Of a stretch of DNA of 64,000 nt, positions 10,884 to 21,937 are shown piece by piece. Origin of the DNA: Diploptera punctata (lineage: Eukaryota; Arthropoda; Insecta; Blattodea; Blaberidae); contig JASPKZ010007548.1 in assembly GCA_030220185.1 (NCBI GenBank), forward strand, positions 124,001-188,000, written 5' to 3'. The position numbers were made by a program, and so were the translations under genes. Numbering within the stretch: the stretch's first letter is position 1; each line of letters begins with the position of its first letter. Under the pieces are notes generated by a model, which saw only the letters and a program-made list of their open reading frames with translations, did no database searches and was not told the DNA's origin.

Positions 10884-10919
<36 letters not shown>

Positions 10920-10975
10920 GTAATACTATTTTTAATAATAAAAAAGTAATAATAATAATAATAATAATAGTAATG
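10817..10975. repeat. (AAT)n microsatellite
   Basis: About 160 bp of imperfect AAT/TAA repeats. Open frames here (poly-Asn on one strand, poly-Ile/Tyr on the other) are by-products. Confidence 0.9.
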
Positions 10976-11399
10976 TATGCACTGCACACTTCCTACACAG
11001 GTGCTCTAGTGGGAGTTTATTAACCAAGATAATCCATTCAACAAGTTTCCGTAATTATATAAATGAATTTGTATCAAAGAAAATTTAGATTCTCCAACTT
11101 TTATAAATATTGTACATAGTGAATCTGATGTGTGGAATTATGAAAATCTTTAATTTAAAAATATGAATGAAGGATAAATAGATACAGTTTAGAATTATAA
11201 ATTATAAGTAAACCTTTAGCAACAATTTAAAAAAATGAATGCATTTTAACTTATATCTTGATGAAAGTATTAAGAAATCTCCATCTACAACTAAATATAA
11301 CTTGTAATTAACCAATGAAAGACGCCATTCTATATCACTGTTTGTTTCGTTACTATATTCTATAGTGTTCTGTTCTAGTACAGGTCTTTCACTGTAATG

Positions 11400-11566
11400 T
11401 AATCTTAGAATTTTCATGCTATGATTGCAGCTTCATTAGGGAATTATGGATGATATTGATGGTAACAATGATGATAAAAGCTAGATGATGTCCATGGACC
11501 GTTTGGGCCTCAAAGCCCACTGCATGACAAGACAGTATTCCACCTCGAGACCACAGATATAATAAT
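11400..11566 (-). mobile_element. Decayed Asp-like SINE fragment
   Basis: On the minus strand it reads CTGTGGTCTCGAGGTGGAAT at the head and CTAATGAAGC/CATAGCATGA words of the tail, matching the family at 49552 with large losses. Confidence 0.55.
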
Positions 11567-11639
11567 TAATATTTTATTAACCCTTTCATTTTGTTATTTG
11601 TTTTATTTATTGACACTTACGCTTATTTGCCAACATGTC

Positions 11640-11922
11640 AACAAGATACATGTGGTTAGCACATCGCATCAATGAGAGATCTATTAGGAAATTGAGGTGT
11701 AACTTGGAAGAAAGACGAACATAACGTGATATCTATGTAATCTAGATGTAATAAAACATTGCAAGTCTCGTAGGCTGCTATGGGTAAGGCATGTGGCACG
11801 AATAGGAAATTATATAGGAACTTTGTGTACGAAAAATAAAAGCAAAGTGCCCAGTAGGGGGGATAACCATAAAGTGCAAGAAAAATATTAACCAGGATTT
11901 AAGGGAGATAAATTATACAGGA
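11640..11922 (+). mobile_element. Decayed RTE-like LINE 3' fragment
   Basis: Words at 11762-11840 (CAAGTCTCGTAGGCTGCTAT, GGCATGTGGCACGAATAGG) and 11888-11922 (GATTTAAGGGAGATAAATTA) match the C-terminal coding part of the RTE family, heavily mutated. It resumes at 12223-12275 after a SINE insertion. Confidence 0.6.
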
Positions 11923-12222
11923 CCCTCACTGCTGGGTTCCCGATATCGAGTCTCGGTCACTCCATGTTGGTTTCGTGGCGGAAAAAACGGAGCTTGGACA
12001 GGTTTTTCTTGGGGTTTTCTCCCGCCTTCCCCTGCCGTATTTTCATTCCACTGTTTCTCCATACTCATCTCATCATATTCATTTCGTTCATCTGCCTCTG
12101 TGGTGGTGCGTCAGACGTGGTCGGCCACACCCTTGTCATACACAGACCTCTATATATAGTGGCTTCTTCTCATCTCATCCCTCAACCCAACACTGACTTG
12201 GACACGAGTTGAGGATATTATT
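11923..12222 (+). mobile_element. 5'-truncated SINE (TCACTGCTGGGNTCCCGA head) with 15-bp target duplication
   Basis: It begins CCCTCACTGCTGGGTTCCCG, the T-arm part of a tRNA-like head, and ends CACTGACTTGGACACGAGTT. It is flanked by ATAAATTATACAGGA at 11908-11922 and 12223-12237. Family members on the minus strand are at 28293-28795 and about 33000-33200. Confidence 0.75.
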
Positions 12223-12545
12223 ATAAATTATACAGGAATAATTGGAAAATATTATTTGGGATAGCAAAGTATGGAGATGTTATGTATGCATAATCATGAC
12301 CTCTATGTTCGATGGTGCCATACATTTTAAGACAACACAAAACAAGTTGGTTTCCAATGTCCTTCAATTTTTTTTTAAATTATCCCTTTCATTGAATATT
12401 TTAATAATAAATTCCATTCTCTCTACTTTCCAAATCAAGATATTGTAATTGATGAATCATTATGATTATGGAGGGGCAAACAATTCCTCCACTTAAAACT
12501 GCCAAATTTGATTTTAAAACTTATGAATTGTGTGAATCTAGAACT

Positions 12546-12860
12546 GGGTATGTGGTCTCGAGGTAGCGTCCTGGCCTTGTCACGCAGCTGACCGAGATTC
12601 GATTCCAGTTGGGAGAGGCTTCTTGGGCGAGTTTTATTTCGGGAGTTTTCCTGACCTGTATGACAAATGTCAGGAAGCTTTAGGGCCCCAATGGTACCCG
12701 AAAATCATCCGGCCATCATCATCATCATTATCATTCACTGGGGTGGAAGAAACGGGAAGCTGCCACATCTATAATTCCCTAGTAAAGCTACAAAGCATAG
12801 AATTAAAATGCTATGATTGCAGTGAAAGACCTTGCCCTTGGGCAGAACACTATAGAATAG
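12546..12860 (+). mobile_element. tRNA-Asp-like SINE, copy
   Basis: Head GTGGTCTCGAGGTAGCGTCC with TTGTCAC at the anticodon-loop position (GTC, Asp-like) and a B-box GATTCGATTCC. The body CAAATGTCAGGAAGCTTTAG and the tail AATTCCCTAGTAAAGCTACA to GGGCAGAACACTATAGAAT are present. The A/T-simple AGAATAGAATAG end is typical of a SINE 3' terminus. Confidence 0.8.
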
Positions 12861-13042
12861 AATAGAATGGTCATTCATTGTTTACATTCTATTAACCACA
12901 ATTTGATATGTATCTAAAATAAGTTAGTTGGAGAGTAGAGATTAAAAATACTAGCGCACAGCGGTACTGCATGGACTTTTAAATGACCGCACAGAAGGGA
13001 GGAAACCGGTCTCACATATGTATGGCAAAACACGCTGAGGGG

Positions 13043-13220
13043 TTAATAAATGAGTTGGAGAAAATGTTTTAACATCTCACTTCACAAAGTTGCAATAGCA
13101 GCACATAGTTTATTAGAGAATCACAGAATTGAAAAAAGAAGCAAAACTTTTAAATTATCTATCTAAACCTTTGGAATTAACAGTTTGGGAAAATATATAC
13201 ATTAAAAAACCATACTATAC
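13043..13220. mobile_element. PLE end joined to GIY-YIG endonuclease coding
   Basis: Bases 13043-13090 complete the inverted PLE end (GAGTTGGAGAAAATG). At 13090 the sequence switches to plus-sense coding close to that at 61066-61165, including AGCAGCACATAGTTTATTAG and CCTTTGGAATTAACAGTTTG. There the GIY-YIG endonuclease reads SAVAAHSLLENHRIEKEAK. The coding breaks off at ATACTAT near 13218 and resumes at 14534, so about 1.3 kb was inserted here. Confidence 0.7.
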
Positions 13221-13357
13221 CATATTCCAGATGTCTTCGGAGCAAAGCAGTAAGCCAGCCCTCCCCTTCATTTAAAATGCTGGCACGTCATTGGTTGCAT
13301 TGCAAGTGTCTGGTGGGAAATCCCACAGCAGCATTATTCACAATATTACGATATAAG

Positions 13358-13890
13358 TCAGAGACTCTTGTCGTCCCAACTCCTTTAAAAAAACGTAAAA
13401 ATGAAAATATGTAAAACTATTATTCTACCAGTTATAATACATGGATGCGAAACATGGACTCTTACTTTAAGGGAAGAAAGGAGATTACGAGTATTTGAGA
13501 ATAAAGTTCCTAGGAAAATTTTTGGACCAAAGAGAGATGAACAGACAGTTGAATGGAGAACACTACATAACAGTGAACTACATGGTCTTTATAGGAAGCC
13601 ATATATAACAAGAACAGTTAAGTCTCGTATACTGCAATGGGCAGGGCATGTTGCATATATGGGGAATGAAAGACGTGCATGGAAACTACTTATAGGAAAA
13701 CCAGAGGGAAAACGACCAGTTGGTAGACCAAGAATGAGGTTGGAGAATAACAAACTATGATTTGAGGGAAGCAGATTATACAGGGAATGATTGGAAAACA
13801 TTAGATCAGGATAGGGATGTATGGAGAGCTTATGTCCGCATGGCCATGAATCTACGGTTTCGATTGTGCCAGTGAGTTAGTTAGTTATTA
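13358..13890 (+). mobile_element. RTE-like LINE 3' end (plus strand)
   Basis: The frame 13401-13760 reads ILPVIIHGCETWTLTLREER, GPKRDEQT, YRKPYITRTVKSRIL, GHVAYMGNERRAWKLL and VGRPRMRLE. This is the C-terminal zone of the RTE-type ORF2 shared with 2755, 21938, 25850 and 57684. It ends with CCAGTGAGTTAGTTAGTTA, the family 3' terminus. It forms most of the 1.3-kb insertion that split the PLE at 13.2/14.5 kb. Stretch 13221-13357 is unassigned. Confidence 0.8.
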
Positions 13891-14214
13891 CAACACAAGT
13901 TCTTGTTTTTCCCTCAGTATCACTTACCGGTATGTGCTAAGTATTAATGAAGCGTTATGTTCAGTAAAATTAAATATGTGTTGAGCCTACAGTAGTGAAT
14001 GTGATATATTTAGCTGGCATGTGTAAGTGTTTTTTTAATAAGTGCAGTACTCCTTTCTGAAAAGATGTCCGATAATTCTATGCCACGTCCTTGCGGAATG
14101 TCTCCTGTGAAGAAACATAAACAGAGGAAAGGATTTCGTTCGGGAGAAATAGGCCTATAGACAATTATAAACCTTTATAAAACGTTATTGAAGGAGAACC
14201 CTCACACGGCGATT

Positions 14215-14336
14215 AGAGATTATTATTATTGGTATTTATTATTATTTATTAATATATTATTATTATTATTATTAGCATTATTTATTATTATTAGCATTAT
14301 TTATTATTATTAATAGTAGTATTAGTATTACTATTA

Positions 14337-14367
<31 letters not shown>

Positions 14368-14385
14368 TTCATTATTATTGTCAGT
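14215..14385. repeat. (TTA)n microsatellite
   Basis: Imperfect TTATTA runs with ATTAGCATT interruptions. The preceding 13891-14214 contains only a short open stretch (MPRPCGMSPVKKHKQRKGF near 14080) of unknown origin. Confidence 0.9.
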
Positions 14386-14533
14386 ATTGCATTTCATTGT
14401 TGTTAAACAAATATGTTATGAAACTGTAATTGCATGTTGATGTACTCGTAAGGTTTATCCGCTTGTGAAGCGTGATTTTTCGCCGTTACAACCACTGTTT
14501 ACATCTGCTCCGTAGACATCTGGAACCAACTAT

Positions 14534-14750
14534 AGAACCATGAATTTTGAGTTTCCGGACAAACCAAATTTGATTAGAAAGTTCTTCAAATCAACACCAG
14601 ATGGCAGATTAGAAAATTGCCAGCATAATGAAAAATTGACTGTCGTGAAAACAGCTGAAGATGGGAATAATGTTTCCCAATAGTGCAGTTCTGTGTTAAG
14701 AAACATAGATGTATGAGATAAGAAGAATTCCCGATTCATTTGATTCTTAC
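14534..14750 (+). mobile_element. PLE 3' terminal fragment
   Basis: Reads MNFEFPDKPNLIRKFFKSTP in plus frame, the C-terminal motif of the PLE endonuclease protein here (compare MNFEVPDESSLITKFF at 61190). It is followed by a hammerhead-like arrangement (CTGAAGA, GGGAA/TTCCC stem, then AATA instead of GAAA, near 14655-14690) and the terminal GATGTATGAGATAAGAAG. It is the continuation of the piece ending at 13220. Stretch 14751-15600 contains no feature I can support. Confidence 0.7.
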
Positions 14751-15603
14751 AATAAACTAGTTACAACTGTTAAGTGTATGCACCACATATGGCAGTTACA
14801 TCACCTGTAGAAAGAATGTAGGTATAGGAAAGGAAGAGAAGTGAATCCCTAAGCCTCGAATACTCCAATACCACCAGGGTCAAAGAAAACAAGAGTTCAG
14901 TCAAGGAAGACTGGATAGGAAATTTGAAAGTGGGAATTGGTATATGAAAAAAAGAAGAAATACCAATTCGGTCAAGAGCTCACCAAGCTGACCAGTGCTT
15001 ATTAGTGAGAAGCCTTTCCCTTTCATTCATCATGTACAAGCATGATTACTAACATCTGCACCATGAGAAGTTGAGGGATTGGACACTAAACTCCTTTCCA
15101 GGTCAATTCTTTGAAGCCTTCGATGGAAGGAATTAAAGCATCTCCTCCCTGTGAAAGACAGTAGTCCTTCCTCAGCCGATGCCTCGTGGATGTAGTTGCA
15201 TGAATGCAACTGTGTAAGAGTCATACACTCATGCGGTTCTTGACGTGGTTTAAGGAAAGTGTTAAAATATGAAATATAGTGTGAGTTTATGATTTGTAAA
15301 ATTTTATATGAAGTCATAAGATTTGTTTACTACTTAAATTTCCAGTTTTTTGGAGTATAAAATTAATATAATGGCAAAAAAAAACATTGTCCTAAAATAT
15401 TAATAACGGTGAAAATTTACCAGAAAAGACATTTAAAAACTAGTACTAATTTTACACATATTTGGCCAGAATATAAAATTTTATACTTGTAGATTATACT
15501 CAATTGGCCATGGTATGAAATTTCATATTCCATAAAAAAAACATTTTTATTTACCCTTCTTCTTCATCCATACAAGTCTTAGGACTAGAGGCCTGTTACA
15601 ATC

Positions 15604-15840
15604 TCAGTGACAAATTTTGTATTCAGTGCTTCCTTGGACGGCCCAGAGAACTCTTCCCTGTTGGACAATAAAGATGCAGGTAAAATTGTAGGCTTTCACG
15701 GTCGGTGTCCTGATTCCTGTTTGGTTCATCTTCTGGACATTTCCAGCCAGTCTGCAGCCGACTGTTGAGGAGTTCATAGAGAGCACGCAGAATTTCTTGA
15801 AGATGTCTACTGCAGCAATAGATGAAACATCGAGTTTCAA
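15604..15840 (-). mobile_element. Possible fold-back/PLE-type fragment (CTTTCACGG motif)
   Basis: The plus strand has GTAGGCTTTCACGGTCGGTG, resembling the terminal CTTTCACGGCCGG word of the elements at 8665, 46673 and 55554. The minus-strand frame (GCRLAGNVQKMNQTGIRTPT) is not recognised. Borders are unclear. Confidence 0.35.
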
Positions 15841-15989
15841 GAAAATCGGACCTCGTCCATTTAGTCCAGATGTCGAACCAAACAGGAATAATGAAGCATG
15901 GCTTTGGGAACTCTATCTGACCTCATTCGTCGCAAATGATTCATCCAGATCCAGTTGTTCCTAGTATTCCTGTATACATAGTGACTGAT

Positions 15990-16150
15990 TCTAAACATAG
16001 TCCCTTCAAGACATCATAATTGCATTTGTAATCCCACTTGGTGTACCTGCTGTATATCTCACGAATCTCATTTCACTAAAAGTTATCCTGCTCTCTTCTC
16101 CTTTCCTCAAAGTCCACGCCTCACTACCATAGCAAAGTGCAGGTCTTGCT
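15990..16150 (-). mobile_element. LINE RT C-terminal fragment
   Basis: On the minus strand about 16055-16145 reads LARPALCYGSEAWTLRKGEE and then FSEMRFVRYTAGTP, the post-palm YGSEAWTL/MRFLR..AG block of non-LTR retrotransposons. It is a different LINE family from the RTE copies. Bases 15850-15990 are an unclear continuation. Confidence 0.65.
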
Positions 16151-16424
16151 AAGTTTTTAAATATTTAAAATAATAAAATTTGTACCTGCTGTGGCAGTCA
16201 TCCTCAACAAAATCCATCTTCTCCTATAATTTTTACAATATGGTCTGAAATTTTTACAGGGTGTTCTGGACACTCTAATTAATGAAATGAGGTAGTCATA
16301 ATTTTTATATGTCAAGAATTTATCAAAATAAATAAGAAAATATAAGATGATCAATATCAAAAATATAAAAAAAGACGTACATGACATGTATTTTTTAAAA
16401 TATTTTTCACTGAGAGTAATTAAT

Positions 16425-16792
16425 AATCATAATTACAAAGAAATAAACGTTACCTCAGTCAAAACACAAATTTATTAAGTCGACGTTTCAATCTCCTTAT
16501 CTGAGATCATTTTGAAGAGATGGTTGTTTATAAATTTTTTAAACAACCATTCTTGACAATCTCCTTATGTGAGATCATTTTCAAGAATGGTTCTTTATAA
16601 AATTTATAAACAACCATGTCTTGAAAATGATCTCACATAAGGAGATTAAAACGTTGACTTAATAAATTTATGTTTTGACTTATATAAACAACCATGTGTC
16701 AAAAATGATCTCACATAAGAAGATTGAAACGTCGATTTAATAAATTTGTTTTGACTGAGATAACGTTTATTTCTTTGTAATTATGATTATAA
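16425..16792. mobile_element. Fold-back element with internal repeats
   Basis: The ends are inverted copies: ATAATCATAATTACAAAGAA near 16425 and its complement near 16770. Inside, TTTCAATCTCCTTAT and ATGATCTCACATAAGGAGAT recur in both orientations at 16485, 16558, 16625 and 16705, so several hairpins can form. No ORF. Confidence 0.65.
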
Positions 16793-17104
16793 AAAAAGAA
16801 GGTTGAATACATTTTTTTTATCTCTCCTAGGAAAATAATAAATTATTTGAATTGAATATGTTATTATACACATCTTATTGAATCTAAATATATATATTTT
16901 TATACATTTTACCTCACACCTGACAAAGGAGATAGATTTTGAAAAACCGTTTTTGTTAAAACTAAAATCTGAATAATTTAAGAACTAATGATGCTACAGA
17001 AATGAAACTTAAACATTTTATTATTTATACCAACATCGATTACATACGGTACCAAAAATGATGTTCCTATCTATAAAATTGTGGAAAATAAACAATTCAC
17101 CCAC

Positions 17105-17625
17105 TGCTCCCCTTAACAATAATAAATAATAGTTTTAAAAAACTAAAGCAGCATGCTTTATTAGAAAACCGAACTCAAAAATGAAAAATAATTTTAATTC
17201 CCAACACGCTTGGGATAAATTTAAAGTGGTCAACAAAAAATCATCTCCAACACATATAGAATAAAACAAGAGTTATCAACAAAAAGAAAATAATTTTACC
17301 ATCAAAAGCGTGTGGTGCTCTATATCAATTAATATATTTGATAATAAACAGATATTGGTAAAAGTAAAGTCTCTAAGAAGAAAATGTAAAAATCATGAAA
17401 AGCACCCCACGCTTTTGATGGTAAAATTATTTTCTTTTTGTTGATAACTCTAGTTTTATTCTATATGTGTTGGAGATGATTTTTTTGTTGACCACTTTAA
17501 ATTTTGTCCCAAGCGTGTTGGAAATTAAAATTATTTTTCATTTTTGAGTTCGGTTTTCTAATAAAGCGTGCTGTTTTAGTTTTTTAAAACTATTATTTAT
17601 TTTTTAGTTTTAATATTTTACAGAA
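17105..17625. mobile_element. Large fold-back element (about 190-bp arms)
   Basis: Left arm about 17123-17312 and right arm about 17405-17605 are inverted copies (TCATCTCCAACACATATAGA versus TCTATATGTGTTGGAGATGA; CATCAAAAGCGTG versus CACGCTTTTGATG). The spacer is about 90 bp and AT-rich. No coding capacity. A TIR-only DNA element or a PLE-type inverted dimer are both possible. Confidence 0.7.
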
Positions 17626-17702
17626 TAAGATAAAAATGTAAATATCTTTAAATTCGATACTATTGTAGTATGAGCTAAAAGTATTACTCTTCTAAAAAAA
17701 AA

Positions 17703-17796
17703 TCCTCCCCCGCCGGATTTGAACCAGCGACCTATGGATTACTGAAATTATATACCACTAAGAGTTCACTGCTCTACCAACTGAGCTCTTACAACG
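17703..17796 (-). tRNA. tRNA-like sequence, probably not functional
   Basis: On the minus strand the D arm AGCTCAGTTGGTAGAGCA and the T arm GCTGG-TTCAAAT-CCGGC are perfect. The middle is too long (an extra stretch about 17 nt in the anticodon region), and the 3' acceptor GGGGGAG has no partner at the 5' side. It is followed by ATTTTTTTTTAGAAGAG, similar to what follows other tRNA-like copies here. Confidence 0.45.
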
Positions 17797-17849
17797 ATTG
17801 ACTAAAAAGCCGACAAGTCCGCAACCTATTATACCAGTTGTAATTTTTT

Positions 17850-18317
17850 TTGATTTTCTGATGATTCTGGCCAGGATTTTAGAAGCAAAATATGAAATGT
17901 AGTGTCACGGGTCCTTTACAAGTATACAAAGTTTCAAGTCGATCCAATGTTTCTAAGTGGGTGAAAATCGTGTTCAAAGATTCTGTTACATAAATACAAA
18001 GACACTTTTTTTGATTTTCTGATGATTCTGGCCAGGATTTTAGAAAATAAATATGAAATTATTGTATTGTCACGGGTCCTATACAAGTATACAAAGTTTC
18101 AAGTCTATCCTATGTTTCTAAGTGGGTGAAAATCGTGTTCAAAGATTCCATTACATAAATACAAAGACACTTTTTTTGATTTTCTGATGATTCTGGCCAG
18201 GATTTCAGAAAATAAATATGAAATTATTGTATTGTCACGGGTCCTTTACAAGTATACAAAATTTCAAGTCGATCAATTATTTTAAGTGGGTGAAAATCGC
18301 GTTGAAAGATTCAGTTA
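17850..18317. repeat. Tandem array, block 1 (three units of about 160-165 bp)
   Basis: Unit starts (GATTTTCTGATGATTCTGG) fall near 17852, 18013 and 18178. Each unit contains GTCACGGGTCCT, CAAGTATACAAAGTTTCAAG and AAGTGGGTGAAAATCG. No ORF. The block ends at TTACATAGATAGATAC, as does block 2. Confidence 0.85.
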
Positions 18318-18344
18318 CATAGATAGATACAGGTCTGGCTAATA

Positions 18345-18695
18345 TAGAGCATGTAAAAAAATTAACATGCCAGCCTCGTGGGCAGAGCTTGCGACTATAG
18401 TTCACGACATCCAACAAGGAAACACTCAACCATTGCATGCCAAAACCTACCTTGAAATTTCTCTCAGAAGCATTGTGATGTACCAAGACCATATCCAAAA
18501 CATTATATGCCATTTTAACTAAAAGACACAGAAACTGAAGCCAGAATCCAGCAATGGCAATGTTCTGTACAGAGCAGATGTACATCCCTGCATGAGTTAA
18601 GAGCAGAATGAAGTGAGGTGGGACACAGCACAAACAGCAGGTAGTGAGGATTATCAAGCCTGCCAACATAGGAGTTTTATTACATCCCTATAGTT
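18345..18695 (-). repeat. Dispersed repeat between the two tandem blocks
   Basis: Its words AACCATTGCATGCC, CTACCTTGAAATTTC and AGAAGCATTGTGATG recur at 62990-63080. In the other orientation they recur at 19380-19470 and 63780-63840. The minus-strand frame 18277-18669 (HAGMYICSVQ, GFWLQFLCLLVK) has a decayed relative at 63185-63382 (HAGMCICSLP, GFWLQFLYLGVK), so part of it may be old coding sequence of an unknown mobile element. Confidence 0.5.
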
Positions 18696-19305
18696 TAAAT
18701 AAATATGAAATTGTTGTATTGTCATGGGTCCTCTACAAGTATACAAAGTTTCAAGTCGATCCAATGTTTCTAAGTGGGTGAAAATCGCGTTGAAAGATTC
18801 CGTTACATTGATACAAAAACACTTTTTTTGATTTTTTGATGATTATGGCCAGGATTTTAGAAAATGAATATAAAATTATTGTATTGTCATGGGTCCTCTA
18901 CAAGTATACAAAGTTTCAAATCGATCCAATGTTTCTAAGTGGGTGAAAATCACGTTGAAAGATTCCGTTACATTGATACAAAAACACTTTTCTTGATTTT
19001 TTGATGATTATGGCCAGGATTTTAGAAAATGAATATAAAATTGTTGTATTGTCATGGGTCCTCTTCAAAAGTTTCAAGTCGATCCAATGTTTCTAAGTGG
19101 GTGAAAATCGCATTGAAAGATTCCGTTACATTGATACAAAAACACATTTTTTAATTTTTTGATGATTACGGCCAGGATTTTAGAAAATGATTATAAAATT
19201 ATTGTATTGTCACGGGTCCTCTACAAGTATACAAAGTTTCAAGTCGATCCAATGATTTTAAGTGGATGAAAATCACGTTGAAAGATTCCGTTACATAGAT
19301 AGATA
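18696..19305. repeat. Tandem array, block 2 (three to four units of about 160-165 bp)
   Basis: The same unit as block 1, with starts near 18830, 18995 and 19154 and a partial unit before them. Units here share GATTATGGCCAGGATTTTAG and GTCATGGGTCCTCT variants, so the two blocks diverged or amplified separately. Confidence 0.85.
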
Positions 19306-19479
19306 GATAGGTCAAGCTAATATAAAGCGCATAATGAGTGATTTGGCACTGGATTTTAGTGCCTTGCAGTTAAAAATGGCAGATAATTATTTAGACATGA
19401 CCTTCATACATCACAATGCTTCTCTGGAAGAAATTTCATGGTAGTTTCAGCATGCGATGGTTGACAGTTCCCTTGTAAG

Positions 19480-19985
19480 TTTGATTCCCAGTCAAACCAT
19501 AGCAATTTTTACTATTTCTTCCTTTCATGTGATAGACCTATGGGTCTATTACGGTCTCAATCAAACGTTTGAAGGGTATGCCCAAAGATCTCTTGCCTGG
19601 TGGCTGGTAATTTAAGATTTGACGTGGTATTTTTGTTCTGCTCATTCTTCTTCGTGAGATTTCCAAATTTTTCTATATTTTTGTACATTTCCATGATTGA
19701 TTCTGTTTGTAATTCTTTAAGAATCTCAGAATTCTTTTTATGGTCTGTTCTTGAGTAACCTGCAGTATATCTCATAAATTTCATTTCTGCCACAGTTAGT
19801 CTTTGTTCATCTACAAGGGAATTATTCTTGTGGTTGCCCATGAACTGGAATTTAGGTTAAGTTTAAGGTTAAGGAATCTCCTGCTGATTCATTTTCATTT
19901 ATCATCCATCATATTATCGGGGTAACATATCTCTGCCTTTGAAGTGCCCCAACCTCAGAAGTGGGTTAAAATTCTAGCAATAACA
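19480..19985. mobile_element. SINE split by a LINE fragment
   Basis: Bases about 19485-19515 resemble a SINE T-arm (GATTCCCAGTCAAACCATAG). Bases 19815-19985 match the body seen at 46430-46610 (GTGGTTGCCCATG, GTGCCCCAACCTCAGAAGTG). Between them, 19557-19805, the minus strand encodes a LINE C-terminal fragment (VDEQRLTVAEMKFMRYTAGY, ILKELQTESIMEMYKNI). Stretch 19986-20700 has nothing I recognise. Confidence 0.6.
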
Positions 19986-20699
19986 CTAAGCAACTAAAAA
20001 GAAACTTTTCTTTTGTCTCAGAAAGAAAAATATGTGATTCTGATAGTAATTTTTCTCCTGAATTCAAATATGATATCGGTTTTTCTCCATAACACAAAGT
20101 TTCCGAGAGACAGGAATTTATAATTTCAAATACTTCAATATTTTCTACATTCGTAACTACACAATATTCAAACATTTGGACTCGCATAGAAAGTAAGAAA
20201 TGACGATTTTCTGCTATATTTCGCCTGTGGAGCATCCCTCTTGATGGTCCAACAATAATCGGCCAGTATATTAGGATTCCATTTAACTTGATATCTCTTA
20301 TCCATAGCTGAAACAATTTGAGTTAGCACATTTGGTTTTATTTTACAATGGACAAATGGACGAAAAAACGTTTATTAAAAAAACAACTATTTAAATCCAT
20401 TAATTGAAGTTGAAATAAAAAAACTGTGGGTGATGGAGAAATTCCGAATACATATTTGAAAACACGATAAAAAAACTGCATTAAATACAACTGTTGGTAC
20501 TCATGAGACAAAAATCATGTTGACCAGTGTAACAGGAGATAGTCAGAAATGTCGTAAAAACAACCTGGTGGCATTTGACAAAATAAAAATCTCCTATAAG
20601 TTCAGGGCTGAAAATTTCTAAACTTTTATAAAAATATGCACAAAGGGGTAGGAAAAAAAAAGAGTTGTCTGCATTATTAAAAACTGTGGAAATTAGTAA

Positions 20700-21260
20700 A
20701 TTCATTAAATTAACCAGACTACGATGGGCAGCGCCGTAGCGTAGTGGTTAAGGCACTGAGCTACAAGCCGGAGGGTCGAGGGTTCAAGTCCCTTTGGGGT
20801 CAGGATTTTTAAACTGACCCAAACCTTCCGGCGGCACTATGGCCCTGGGGTCGACTCAGCCTCTAACGGAAATGAGTACCAGACGCTTGTTCTGGGGGTA
20901 AAGGCGGCCATCACGCAGGGCTGACATAAAGTGCCGATTGTCTAGAAAAAGTGGGAGCCTTAACCTCCTACTACCCCAAGGGCCTCCGGGTCTGTTGTGG
21001 GATCACTTTACTTCTTTTTTTTTTACGATGGGCAGGGCATGTAAGAAGAAAGGAAGAGTCAGAAATATACAAAAGGATGGGTCCACTGAACCAGAGGGTA
21101 GAAGAAAAAGAGAAAGACTGAAACTACGATGGAAGGATGAGATAGATGATGATGCTAGGGAGTTGGGATTGGGAAAGTGGTGGAGAGAGGCACAGGACCG
21201 AGCTAATTGCAGGGGACCAGGACTCAGGAATGAGTTATTACATCAGTGATAATGATGATG
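20700..21260 (+). mobile_element. LINE 3' fragment hosting a SINE
   Basis: Before and after the SINE (20731-21023) the text CTACGATGGGCAGGGCATGT is completed, which encodes RLRWAGHV. The frame then continues with EGRRKRERLKLRWKDEID and LGKWWREAQDRANCRG up to 21249, the familiar C-terminal end of a LINE ORF2. Confidence 0.7.
20732..21023 (+). mobile_element. tRNA-derived SINE (GCCGTAGCGTAGTGG head) with 12-bp target duplication
   Basis: Head GCCGTAGCGTAGTGGTTAAG, loop CTACAAG (ACA at the anticodon position) and B-box GGGTTCAAGTCC. The body is GGCGGCACTATGGCCCTGGG and TTAACCTCCTACTACCCCAA. The tail ends GATCACTTTACTTC plus a T run. It is flanked by TACGATGGGCAG at 20720-20731 and 21024-21035. 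A second copy lies on the minus strand at 34428-34737. Confidence 0.85.
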
Positions 21261-21937
21261 AGCAAGTCCCAGCTTTACATACTTTTACTATATTTCATCT
21301 AATGAACCATTTTCATCAGGGATGCTGTAACTTGACCTGGGTTGTGAAGCCAAATATGATGATGCCGTACCTAAAAAAAAGCAATAAATAAATGCCAGGA
21401 AAAATAAATTAACTATTCGTCTTGTTGAAAATATATTTTACTAAATTTAAAATTATTTGAATATTGATAAATTTTCATACAGTCTGCTTTAGCCAATTTA
21501 ATAAAATCAATTTATTTAGTTAAACATTCAGCATTATTATATAATTGTATAAAATCTACATGATTTGATGTAAATATTTGTTGAAACACAGCCACACTGT
21601 CTCCTGAAGCATCATGCAGTAAGTTACATAGTCTCTGAAAATGGTTATAATAGCAGAAATATGAAAGAGAATATTTAGATAAAATTTCTTGTTACATTTA
21701 TTACAGGTTTGCCTTGTAGAAGTCCATATGATTGAAAATGCAATGTCAAATATTAAAATGATTAAATGATATCTTGCATTTTATTTTAAAAAATACCTTA
21801 TACAGAGCGGAAGTAAATTCACTTGTGTTATTGTATGGAGCAACAAATAAATTATGTTATTACTAACCTTTTGACCGCCGAGTTTCCCTTTTGCCAGCTG
21901 GGCTGTGGGTTCCAGGTTTTTTAAATGTGAAGTTCTA

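Larger units (their letters stand above)
9909..13042. mobile_element. 3.1-kb non-autonomous piggyBac-like element
   Basis: Flanked by TTAA at 9905-9908 and 13043-13046. The termini are CCCATCAGCGTG and, on the other strand, CCCCTCAGCGTG (11 of 12 match). Subterminal TTTTAAATG words occur at both ends. Removing the insert restores an uninterrupted PLE end (GAGGTATTTATATTAATAAA), which confirms the borders. The interior holds no transposase, only SINEs, microsatellite and an RTE fragment, so it was either a composite or has been filled in later. Stretches 9990-10430, 11000-11400 and 12240-12540 show nothing I recognise. Confidence 0.75.

Noticed and set aside
10661..11023. Open frames rich in Asn, Ile and Tyr on both strands
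   Set aside because: They are translations of the AAT microsatellite and of the SINE next to it.
15360..15605. Inverted copy of part of the Ro60 3' region (GATTGTAACAG ... ACTTGTATGGATGA)
   Set aside because: Only about 40 bp resemble each other at roughly three quarters identity, too little to claim a duplication.
16485..16740. CRISPR-like array from repeated TTTCAATCTCCTTAT words
   Set aside because: Repeats occur in both orientations with irregular spacing and form hairpins; the genome is eukaryotic.
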